DNA of 5,772 nt from an uncultured Bacilli bacterium (GTDB taxonomy: Bacteria; Bacillota_I; Bacilli_A; RF39; UBA660): positions 1-5,772 of the forward strand of contig CANTWQ010000060.1 of assembly GCA_947853365.1 (NCBI GenBank), given 5' to 3'. This document shows, one piece after another, positions 1 through 5,071 of this stretch (its first letter is position 1; each line of letters begins with the position of its first letter). The translations under genes were made by a program, and so were the position numbers. The notes beneath the pieces were generated by a model. The model had not been told where the DNA came from, made no database searches, and was given only the letters and a program-made list of their open reading frames with translations.

Positions 1-90
1 TGTGCCTATCACTGCTACAAGACATAATACTAATACTGTACAACTGACGATGATCAGTCTTTTGATTTTTTTTCTTTCTCTTTCGTTCAT
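1..90 (-). CDS. N-terminal fragment of a secreted or membrane-anchored protein (gene runs off the window)
   Basis: The minus strand reads an open frame from ATG at 90 to the window edge, giving 30 residues that begin MNERERKKIKR. A strongly basic n-region of about 11 residues is followed by a hydrophobic stretch (LIIVSCTVLVLCLVAVIG), the layout of a signal peptide or signal anchor. A GGAAGGG Shine-Dalgarno site lies about 7 bases upstream. Length, charge pattern and the position of the hydrophobic core resemble the N-terminus of the TasA-like gene upstream (276-923), so a tandem relative with a SipW-type signal is plausible, but no mature-domain residue is visible. A signal peptidase or other membrane protein is equally possible. 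The start codon is preceded closely by a terminator hairpin (119-140), so expression probably depends on read-through or on a promoter overlapping that hairpin. Confidence 0.6.
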   Translation of the reverse strand, partial: MNERERKKIKRLIIVSCTVLVLCLVAVIGT

Positions 91-118
91 AAATTCCCTT
101 CCTTTCTTTCTTCTACGC

Positions 119-140
119 AAAAAGACACTTTTCAAGTGTC
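119..140 (-). terminator. Intrinsic terminator or attenuator hairpin
   Basis: On the minus strand GACACTT, loop GAA and AAGTGTC form a perfect 7-bp stem (140-124) followed directly by five U (123-119). It lies downstream of the TasA-like gene and the small ORF. The U-run ends only 28 bases before the ATG of the next minus-strand gene, which leaves no room for a complete promoter between them. It is therefore either a terminator with partial read-through or an attenuator for the gene at 1-90. Confidence 0.65.
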
Positions 141-167
141 CCTGATGATAGAAAAATAGACAGGAAA

Positions 168-191
168 AGAAGTACAAAAATTGGTACTTCT
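168..191 (-). repeat. Inverted repeat: perfect 8-bp stem-loop in the leader interval
   Basis: AGAAGTAC (168-175) and GTACTTCT (184-191) are perfect inverted repeats around an 8-base loop. In minus-strand RNA the 3' arm is followed by three further U and then CC, so it is at most a weak terminator. It precedes the stronger U-run hairpin at 119-140. The stop codon of the small ORF (192-190) overlaps its first two bases, so a ribosome terminating there would cover its 5' arm. Confidence 0.55.
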
Positions 192-249
192 AGAACTTAC
201 TTTTTGATAAAATCCGCCCCCCCCCCAGGGCTTTTTTTCCTTGATACAT
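190..249 (-). CDS. Candidate 19-codon leader peptide containing a G10 tract
   Basis: On the minus strand a GAGGAGG ribosome binding site (about 259-265) precedes ATG at 249. The frame reads MYQGKKALGGGRILSKSKF and stops at TAG (192-190). The Leu-Gly-Gly-Gly part is encoded by CTG plus nine further G, so the frame crosses a ten-G run. It starts 26 bases after the stop of the TasA-like gene and precedes two hairpins and another gene. The peptide matches nothing I recognise. One G fewer would extend the frame to 38 codons, ending at TGA (134-132) inside the terminator hairpin. One G more would stop it at 16-17 codons. The start context is good, but so short an ORF may arise by chance or be a remnant of a larger gene, so coding status is uncertain. 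Confidence 0.4.
   Translation of the reverse strand: MYQGKKALGGGRILSKSKF
217..226. repeat. Homopolymer run C10 on plus, G10 on minus
   Basis: Ten consecutive C stand out in an AT-rich background. They lie inside the small minus-strand ORF (190-249), between its ribosome binding site and its stop. Runs of this length are prone to slipped-strand length change during replication and also to sequencing or assembly length errors, so the exact count should be treated with caution. Confidence 0.9.
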
Positions 250-275
250 AAGGCTTTCCTCCTCTATTTTAACAA

Positions 276-923
276 CTATAAACTTCTGGCATAAACGTTA
301 ATTTTAATCGAAAATTGTTTGTTTGAAAAATTACTATCTAATACATTGACATCTTCTTTCACCCACATCCGTAAGCGATATTCTTTAGAATATTCTTTGT
401 TATTGGTAACAGTTTCACGGTAGATGACTTTCCCTGTTTGTCCTGGATAATCGGTATTTGCTAATTGACTGAATAAAATTACTTCCCCATTTGGTACCGT
501 TTCTTCAACTGGTGTTTCATAATTTCCTTCTCTTCTCGTTAAATAAATTTTAACATAGTCATCCGGTAATGTACTGTTCGATTGTTTCGCTGCTACAATC
601 TGATACTCTAAAGGTGCACTGATAATATTCGTATAAATTTGAAAATCAAAATATTGATTGGCAATCCGTAAGTTTTTTCCATCTTCATCGCTCGTTGGCA
701 TGGCATTTTCAATATAAATACCACTTCCTGCATCATTGCTTTCGGAATAAGTAAAAATCATTTGTCCTGTTTCAATCGTATTTACTTTATTTCCGGACTT
801 CACATATTCAAAAAACGCCGTTGAAACACCACAAGTCAACAAACACAACGAAAGGGTAAGTAATAAAAAAGCCACCCGATTCCATTTTCTTCTTTTCTTC
901 TCTTTCAGTGTCAAAGCAACCAT
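276..923 (-). CDS. TasA/camelysin-like secreted protein with SipW-type signal peptide
   Basis: A 215-residue protein. Residues 7-16 are basic (KEKKRRKWNR), about 17-33 are hydrophobic, and VSTAFFEY at 33-40 resembles the A-[FY]-F cleavage region of proteins processed by the specialised signal peptidase SipW (TasA, TapA, camelysin). The mature part contains a GNKVNTIETGQ segment, a NAMPTSDEDGK turn, YFDF near 91-94, VKIYLT at 124-129 and YRLRMWVKED at 182-191. It looks beta-rich, as in TasA-like folds, and lacks transmembrane segments and an LPXTG sorting signal. The role is inferred as a surface or matrix fibre-like subunit. No sipW gene is in the window. The ATG at 923 abuts the AGGAG site (928-924). 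An in-frame TTG at 914-912 has a 9-base spacer to that site and may be the true start, giving 212 residues. A promoter at 945-973 points to this gene. Confidence 0.75.
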   Translation of the reverse strand: MVALTLKEKKRRKWNRVAFLLLTLSLCLLTCGVSTAFFEYVKSGNKVNTIETGQMIFTYSESNDAGSGIYIENAMPTSDEDGKNLRIANQYFDFQIYTNIISAPLEYQIVAAKQSNSTLPDDYVKIYLTRREGNYETPVEETVPNGEVILFSQLANTDYPGQTGKVIYRETVTNNKEYSKEYRLRMWVKEDVNVLDSNFSNKQFSIKINVYARSL

Positions 924-944
924 CTCCTATCCTACTATAATTCC

Positions 945-973
945 ATTCTATAAAATTTTTACATATTTTACAA
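945..973 (-). promoter_or_regulatory. Probable sigma-A-type promoter for the TasA-like gene
   Basis: On the minus strand, TTGTAA (973-968) and TAGAAT (950-945) are separated by 17 bases. These match the -35 consensus at four of six and the -10 consensus at five of six positions. The start codon region begins about 22 bases downstream. The -35 hexamer overlaps the candidate -35 of the divergent ldh promoter. Confidence 0.5.
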
Positions 974-999
974 GTAGAAAATAAAAAATATGCTATACT
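967..999 (+). promoter_or_regulatory. Probable promoter of ldh
   Basis: TTTACA (967-972) is a five-of-six -35. TATGCT (989-994) lies 16 bases downstream as a -10. The overlapping TGCTATACT (991-999) is an extended -10 (TGn plus TATACT) but 21 bases from the same -35. Either reading places the transcription start shortly before the AAGGAGG site (1014-1020) of ldh. Confidence 0.5.
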
Positions 1000-1024
1000 A
1001 AAAAAGAAAATAAAAGGAGGATGT

Positions 1025-1933
1025 ATGAAAAATAAAATTGTTTTAATTGGATGTGGAAATGTTGGTATGAGCTATGCTTATGCCTTGTTAAATCAAAAAA
1101 CACCCGTGGAAGAACTGGTTTTAATTGATACCAATCAAGAACGGATTATCGGAGAAGCTGCCGATTTATCCCATGGCCTTCCCTTCGCACCATCGAAAAT
1201 CAATATTCATGTGGGTAATTATGAAGACTGTAAAGATAGCAAAATCGTTGTCATTGCCGCGGGAAGCAATCAAAAACCAGGCGAAACCAGAATGGATTTG
1301 ATTGATAAAAATAGTAAGATCTTTGCATCGATTGTCAAAAATGTCATGGATCACGGTTTTATGGGTATTTTTTTAATTGCCACCAACCCACTGGATGTTA
1401 TGACATATCTCACTTGGAAATATGCTGGTATCGATTCTAATCGTGTGATTGGTAGTGGAACTTCTCTCGATACCGCTCGCTTACGCTATATGATTGCCGA
1501 AAAATTAACGGTAAACCCCAAAAATATCCATGCTTACGTGATGGGAGAACATGGCGATTCAGAATTTATTCCATGGTCTTTAGCCAAAGTTGGACTAGAA
1601 GATATCAATCACTTTTTAAGTAAAGAAGAACAAGAAGAACTACATATCGAAGTAAGAGATGCCGCCTACGACATCATCAATCGCAAAGGCTCTACTTGTT
1701 ATGGTATTGGTATGTGTTTGGTACGCATTACCTCTGCCATTTTAGGAAATGAAAATACCATTCTATCCGTTTCCAGTTATGATCCGAACCATGATATTTT
1801 CATTGGCGGACCAACCATCATCAATCAAGACGGTGTACAAAAAAGAATGGAAATTACCTTGACCGACGAAGAACAAGCAAAATATCAAAAATCGGTTTCT
1901 AAAATCAAAGAAGCCTTAGCCCAAATCAAGTAA
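1025..1933 (+). CDS. ldh: L-lactate dehydrogenase (NAD-dependent, FBP-activated type)
   Basis: Cytoplasmic enzyme reducing pyruvate to L-lactate with NADH, which regenerates NAD+ during fermentation. The 302-residue protein has the Rossmann motif GCGNVG (9-14) and Asp35 for NAD binding. The NQKPGETR loop (82-89) carries Gln83, which equals Gln102 of classical numbering and selects pyruvate; malate dehydrogenases have Arg there. Arg89, Asn121, Asp149, Arg152 and the proton-donor His176 in GEHGDSE complete the active site, and Thr224 matches Thr246. Arg154 and His169 match the Arg173/His188 pair that binds fructose-1,6-bisphosphate in Bacillus-type enzymes, so allosteric activation by FBP is likely. 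It is shorter than the usual 315-320 residues, partly because of a short loop around SSYDPNHD (250-257). The start is supported by AAGGAGG at 1014-1020. It stands alone, divergent from the TasA-like gene. No convincing terminator hairpin follows it. Confidence 0.95.
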   Translation: MKNKIVLIGCGNVGMSYAYALLNQKTPVEELVLIDTNQERIIGEAADLSHGLPFAPSKINIHVGNYEDCKDSKIVVIAAGSNQKPGETRMDLIDKNSKIFASIVKNVMDHGFMGIFLIATNPLDVMTYLTWKYAGIDSNRVIGSGTSLDTARLRYMIAEKLTVNPKNIHAYVMGEHGDSEFIPWSLAKVGLEDINHFLSKEEQEELHIEVRDAAYDIINRKGSTCYGIGMCLVRITSAILGNENTILSVSSYDPNHDIFIGGPTIINQDGVQKRMEITLTDEEQAKYQKSVSKIKEALAQIK

Positions 1934-1985
1934 CAAAACTTCTCCTTCTTTTTTGTAAAATTCGTGTCTAGTTTTTCATATATAC

Positions 1986-2014
1986 TAGTGATAGCATCAA
2001 ATTTATAGTATAAT
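1986..2014 (+). promoter_or_regulatory. Candidate promoter for mraY-ftsW
   Basis: A perfect TATAAT (2009-2014) lies 25 bases before the mraY start. The hexamer 17 bases upstream, TAGTGA (1986-1991), matches the -35 consensus at only three positions. The rest of the 106-base gap after ldh is AT-rich, with only an A/U stem (ACAAAA with TTTTGT, about 1934-1956) that is too weak to call a terminator, so some read-through from ldh is possible. Confidence 0.45.
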
Positions 2015-2039
2015 TTTATAAAGAACTGGAGTGGAACTT

Positions 2040-3020
2040 ATGTTATTACTAAATAAAGCAATTGCCGTTTTGATGATGGGCTTTTTATCGTCCGTTATCT
2101 TTGGACTTTTCTTAATCCCCATCTTAAAAAAATTACATGTTGGACAACGAATTAGTGCTTTTGTCGGAGAAAATCATCGCAAAAAAGAAGGAACGCCAAC
2201 CATGGGAGGACTTATTTTTATCATTCCAACTGTAATTATTACCTTGATTTTGGTCGCAATGGGTTATTTACAAATGACCTCCGATTTAGGAATTGTCTTA
2301 TTTGTCATTGTTGCCTACGCAGTGTTAGGATTTTTAGATGACTTTTTAAGTATCAAGCACAAAGAAAATGATGGTCTCACCGTTCCTCAAAAATTTTTAG
2401 GACAACTGTTAATTGCTCTGGTAGTATTTTTCCTTTATATGAAAGATGGTGGTGAAACATCGCTCGTTGTATCCACTCTAGGAATTCACATTGAAATGGG
2501 TTGGTTCTACGGTGTATTCTTACTATTTCTATTGATCGGTTCTAGCAATGCCGTCAATTTAACCGATGGCCTCGATGGTCTGGCCGGTGGTCTATCGGCA
2601 ATTGCTTTTATTGCCTTTAGTTTAATTGCTATCATGGTTGGTTTTGAAGATTTAGGACTATTTACCTTTCTTCTCGTGGGATCTTTACTCGGCTTTCTTG
2701 TCTACAATACACATCCGGCCAAAGTCTTTATGGGTGATACTGGTTCCCTTAGTTTAGGAGGCGTCATGGCCGTCATTGCCATTCTTGTCCACCGCGAATT
2801 GACCTTGTTAGTTGTCGCCTTTATCTTCGTTATTGAAACTCTTAGTGTGATCTTACAAGTATTTTGGATTAAAGTATTTCACAAAAAACTATTCTTGATG
2901 ACTCCATTACATCATCATTTTGAAAAACTAGGTTGGCAAGAAACCGATATCGTCAAATTATTTTGGATTGTCGGTTTAGTTCTTGCAATGGGAGGAATTT
3001 ATTTCGGCATTTGGTTATAA
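2040..3020 (+). CDS. mraY: Phospho-N-acetylmuramoyl-pentapeptide-transferase (MraY)
   Basis: Integral membrane enzyme that transfers phospho-MurNAc-pentapeptide from its UDP carrier to undecaprenyl phosphate, forming lipid I, the first membrane step of peptidoglycan synthesis. Using ATG 2040 the protein has 326 residues and about ten hydrophobic helices. Family motifs appear in order: GTPTMGG (51-57), the Asp pair in FLDDFLS (Asp100-Asp101), NLTDGLDGLAGG (173-184), FMGDTGSL with Asp233, and the MraY signature TPLHHHFE (288-295 region). Asp100, Asp101 and Asp233 correspond to the conserved Mg2+/catalytic aspartates. The frame is open from GTG 2031, but that GTG is part of the GGAG ribosome binding site (2028-2031). 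ATG 2040 has an 8-base spacer and is the better start. ftsW follows after 18 bases, so the two are probably co-transcribed. murD, which commonly sits between them in Bacillota, is absent. Confidence 0.96.
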   Translation: MLLLNKAIAVLMMGFLSSVIFGLFLIPILKKLHVGQRISAFVGENHRKKEGTPTMGGLIFIIPTVIITLILVAMGYLQMTSDLGIVLFVIVAYAVLGFLDDFLSIKHKENDGLTVPQKFLGQLLIALVVFFLYMKDGGETSLVVSTLGIHIEMGWFYGVFLLFLLIGSSNAVNLTDGLDGLAGGLSAIAFIAFSLIAIMVGFEDLGLFTFLLVGSLLGFLVYNTHPAKVFMGDTGSLSLGGVMAVIAILVHRELTLLVVAFIFVIETLSVILQVFWIKVFHKKLFLMTPLHHHFEKLGWQETDIVKLFWIVGLVLAMGGIYFGIWL

Positions 3021-3028
3021 AATGAATT

Positions 3029-3037
3029 AGGTGATCC
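3029..3037 (+). promoter_or_regulatory. Ribosome binding site of ftsW, AGGTGATCC
   Basis: The nine bases AGGTGATCC match exactly the complement of the common 16S rRNA 3' end (AAGGAGGTGATCC). The pairing uses the part extending toward the start rather than the usual AGGAGG core, which explains why the ATG follows after a single base. It lies in the 18-base gap after the mraY stop and fixes the ftsW start at 3039. Confidence 0.6.
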
Positions 3038-3038
3038 T

Positions 3039-4127
3039 ATGCAAAAACCAAAATGCGATAAACTCCTCCTTTTTGCTGTCATCATGTTAGCCATCTTTGG
3101 TATTATCATGATTTATTCCGCCTCTAGTATCTGGGCAGATTATAAATTTGCTGACAGTTTTCATTATGTCAAACAGCAACTACTCTTTTTTATTGTTGGC
3201 CTTGTACTCATGCTTTTCATTGCCAAAATAGATTATACTTGGTATTACAAAAAAACAAATCTGATTTTAGGTGTTTGTATCATTCTTTTAATTCTCGTTT
3301 TAATTCCTGGCATTGGTAGTATTCGTAATGGCAGTAGAAGTTGGTTTGGCATTGGCCCTTTTGGAATTCAGCCATCAGAATTTGCAAAATTAGGACTCAT
3401 TATGTTTACCGCAAAGTATTTAACCAATAGCAACAAGTTTTTAAAAGATATCAAACAGGGAGTCATTCCCATTTTAATCGTTTTGTTTTTCATTTTTGGA
3501 CTGATTATGTTACAACCGGACTTTGGAACTGGCATGATTATTGTCGTATCTATTTTAGCGATGATGTTTATTGCTGGTGTCAACATAAAGTTTTTTCTAG
3601 GCCTTGGCACCATTGGTATCGTCGGTATTGTTGGTCTTATTTTAATTGCTCCCTATCGAATGGATCGAATCATTTCCTTTTTAAATCCTTGGCAAGATCC
3701 TCTAGGAACTGGTTTTCAAATCATTCAAAGTTTATATGCCATTGGTCCCGGAGGATTATTGGGCATGGGCTTTTTAAATTCTAGACAAAAACATTTTTAC
3801 TTGCCGGAACCACAAACAGACTTTATCTTTTCCATCATCTCTGAAGAATTTGGTGTCCTAGGTGTCATCATTGTCGTAGCTTTGTTTGCCCTTCTTCTTT
3901 ACCGCGGTATCAAAATTACCTTACGTTGTCAAGATTCGTTCGGAAAATATTTGGCTTTTGGCATGATCTTTCAAATCATCGTTCAAACAGTAATGAATCT
4001 GATGGTCGTTATTGGCCTGATTCCTGTCACTGGAGTTACCCTTCCTTTCTTATCTTATGGTGGAAGTAGCTTACTCATATCGATGATCAGTATGGGCATT
4101 CTTTTAAATATTAGCAAAAAAAAATAA
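3039..4127 (+). CDS. ftsW: SEDS-family peptidoglycan glycosyltransferase, FtsW/SpoVE type
   Basis: A 362-residue polytopic membrane protein that polymerises lipid II into glycan strands together with a class B penicillin-binding protein, at the division septum if it is FtsW. Landmarks: MIYSASS (24-30), GSRSWFGIGPFGIQPSEFAKL (98-118), QPDFGTG (159-165), FLNPWQDPLGTGFQIIQS (214-231), YLPEPQTDFIFSIISEE (254-270) with Asp261 at the invariant SEDS aspartate, and PVTGVTLPFLSYGGSS (329-344). The AIGPGGLLGMG and S-R-Q-K-x-x-YLPEP wording favours FtsW/SpoVE over RodA, and pairing with mraY agrees. The start has an AGGTGATCC site (3029-3037). The C-terminus is short and lysine-rich. The partner PBP is not in the window unless the PASTA fragment at the right edge is one. 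SpoVE is the main alternative name. Confidence 0.9.
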   Translation: MQKPKCDKLLLFAVIMLAIFGIIMIYSASSIWADYKFADSFHYVKQQLLFFIVGLVLMLFIAKIDYTWYYKKTNLILGVCIILLILVLIPGIGSIRNGSRSWFGIGPFGIQPSEFAKLGLIMFTAKYLTNSNKFLKDIKQGVIPILIVLFFIFGLIMLQPDFGTGMIIVVSILAMMFIAGVNIKFFLGLGTIGIVGIVGLILIAPYRMDRIISFLNPWQDPLGTGFQIIQSLYAIGPGGLLGMGFLNSRQKHFYLPEPQTDFIFSIISEEFGVLGVIIVVALFALLLYRGIKITLRCQDSFGKYLAFGMIFQIIVQTVMNLMVVIGLIPVTGVTLPFLSYGGSSLLISMISMGILLNISKKK

Positions 4128-4142
4128 CCTAAAATGAAATTC

Positions 4143-4163
4143 ATGATATAATGAAGATATCAT
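4143..4163. repeat. Inverted repeat ATGATAT-N7-ATATCAT across the SDR promoter
   Basis: ATGATAT (4143-4149) and ATATCAT (4157-4163) are perfect 7-base inverted repeats with a 7-base centre. The left arm contains the TGA extended element and the first half of the TATAAT -10. The position suits an operator for a dimeric repressor of the downstream dehydrogenase. No regulator gene is adjacent. An AT-rich chance repeat is possible. Confidence 0.45.
4144..4152 (+). promoter_or_regulatory. Extended -10 promoter of the SDR gene
   Basis: TGA followed by a perfect TATAAT (4147-4152) forms an extended -10 element 26 bases before the SDR start. No recognisable -35 occurs at 16-18 bases upstream, where the sequence is the end of ftsW, which is compatible with extended -10 promoters. 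It suggests the SDR is transcribed separately from mraY-ftsW, although no terminator separates them. Confidence 0.55.
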
Positions 4164-4178
4164 AGAAAGGAGAATGCA

Positions 4179-5057
4179 ATGAAAGATTATTTTGGATATG
4201 AAAATAAAGTTTGTGTGGTAACCGGAGCAGCATCAGGAATGGGAAAAGCAACAACCGAATTATTGGTCGCATTAAAAGCCAAAGTGTATGCACTAGACTG
4301 GAACCCTGTCGATATTTCAGGAATTACCAAATTCATTTCTGTCGATTTGTCAAAGAAAGATGCGATTGATCAGGCATTTCAAGAAATTCCTGAAAAAATC
4401 GATTGTTTCTTCGGGATTGCCGGTGTTTCCGGAATTAAAAATAGCTTCAATCAAACAGTTACGATCGACTTTTTAGCCAATCGTTACATTTGTGAAGTTT
4501 ATTTAAATCATCGAATGGAAAGCGGAGGTGCCATTGCTTTCGTCACATCAACCGGCGGAAACCATTGGGAAAAAGATGGAAATAAAAAAGAATACTTACC
4601 ACTCATAGAAGCCAACGGTTGGGATCAGATGCAAGAAGTATTGGAAAGCTTGGATTTAAATCATTTACCAGGACCTTTAGGCTATATGTTTGCAAAAATG
4701 GCCATGAATTATTACACGGCTTATTTACAACCGGTATTTGCCAAAAAACATATTCGCGTCAATGCCCTTTTGCCAGGCTCTACCGATACCGGTATGAAAA
4801 ATGAATTTACATTAGCTGCTGGGGGTGAAGAAAAATTACTTGCATCCGCAGGCTTTGCAGGACGCTTAGCCACTTCTCTCGAAATGGCCTATCCGATTGT
4901 CTTCTTAAATAGCAATATGGCTAGTTTCATCTCTGGAGAATTACTCATCGCCGATTATGGAGCATCCTTAACCGCACAAGCAAAATTAACACCAGATCCT
5001 ATGGGTGAAGTAACTTTTGATAAAATAAAATTATCGATACCAAAAAAGGACGCTTAA
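4179..5057 (+). CDS. Short-chain dehydrogenase/reductase, 3-alpha-HSD/coniferyl-alcohol dehydrogenase-like
   Basis: A 292-residue cytoplasmic NAD(P)-dependent oxidoreductase of the SDR family. The cofactor motif TGAASGMG lies at 15-22. Asp40 at the end of the second strand suggests NAD(H) preference. GIAG (79-82) replaces the usual NNAG. Ser124 and Tyr169-x-x-x-Lys173 form the catalytic core, and NALLPGSTDTG (195-205) is the PG motif region. Ser and Tyr are 45 residues apart instead of about 13. Such an insertion is typical of 3-alpha-hydroxysteroid dehydrogenase (Comamonas type) and coniferyl-alcohol dehydrogenases, where it shapes the substrate pocket. The conserved catalytic Asn before the Ser appears to be Asp97 in TVTIDFLAN. 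The substrate cannot be assigned; steroid, bile acid or aryl alcohol are guesses from the subfamily. The start is secured by AGAAAGGAG (4164-4172) with a 6-base spacer. It has its own promoter, and its last codons form a terminator hairpin. Confidence 0.85.
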   Translation: MKDYFGYENKVCVVTGAASGMGKATTELLVALKAKVYALDWNPVDISGITKFISVDLSKKDAIDQAFQEIPEKIDCFFGIAGVSGIKNSFNQTVTIDFLANRYICEVYLNHRMESGGAIAFVTSTGGNHWEKDGNKKEYLPLIEANGWDQMQEVLESLDLNHLPGPLGYMFAKMAMNYYTAYLQPVFAKKHIRVNALLPGSTDTGMKNEFTLAAGGEEKLLASAGFAGRLATSLEMAYPIVFLNSNMASFISGELLIADYGASLTAQAKLTPDPMGEVTFDKIKLSIPKKDA

Positions 5058-5066
5058 GTCCTTTTT
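5043..5066. terminator. Bidirectional intrinsic terminator enclosing the SDR stop codon
   Basis: AAAAAGGAC (5043-5051) pairs perfectly with GTCCTTTTT (5058-5066) around the loop GCTTAA, which contains the SDR stop codon TAA (5055-5057). U-runs occur in both RNA directions. It therefore ends the plus-strand SDR transcript and also the converging minus-strand transcript across the kinase pseudogene, whose last codon is only six bases away. Confidence 0.85.
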
Positions 5067-5071
5067 CTATG

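Noticed and set aside
216..238. Plus-strand GCCC...GGGC followed by seven T as a terminator.
   Set aside because: The stem is only four base pairs with a loop made of the C run, and no plus-strand gene lies upstream in the window.
1166..1354. Minus-strand open frame inside ldh, and similar frames inside ftsW (3368-3613, minus) and the SDR (4619-4804, plus).
   Set aside because: They lie wholly inside well-supported genes in other frames and lack recognisable protein features.
1934..1960. Terminator after ldh.
   Set aside because: Only an A/U-rich stem (ACAAAA with TTTTGT) can form; too weak to call.
2031..2033. GTG as start of mraY.
   Set aside because: The GTG overlaps the GGAG ribosome binding site; ATG at 2040 has proper spacing and gives a normal MraY N-terminus.
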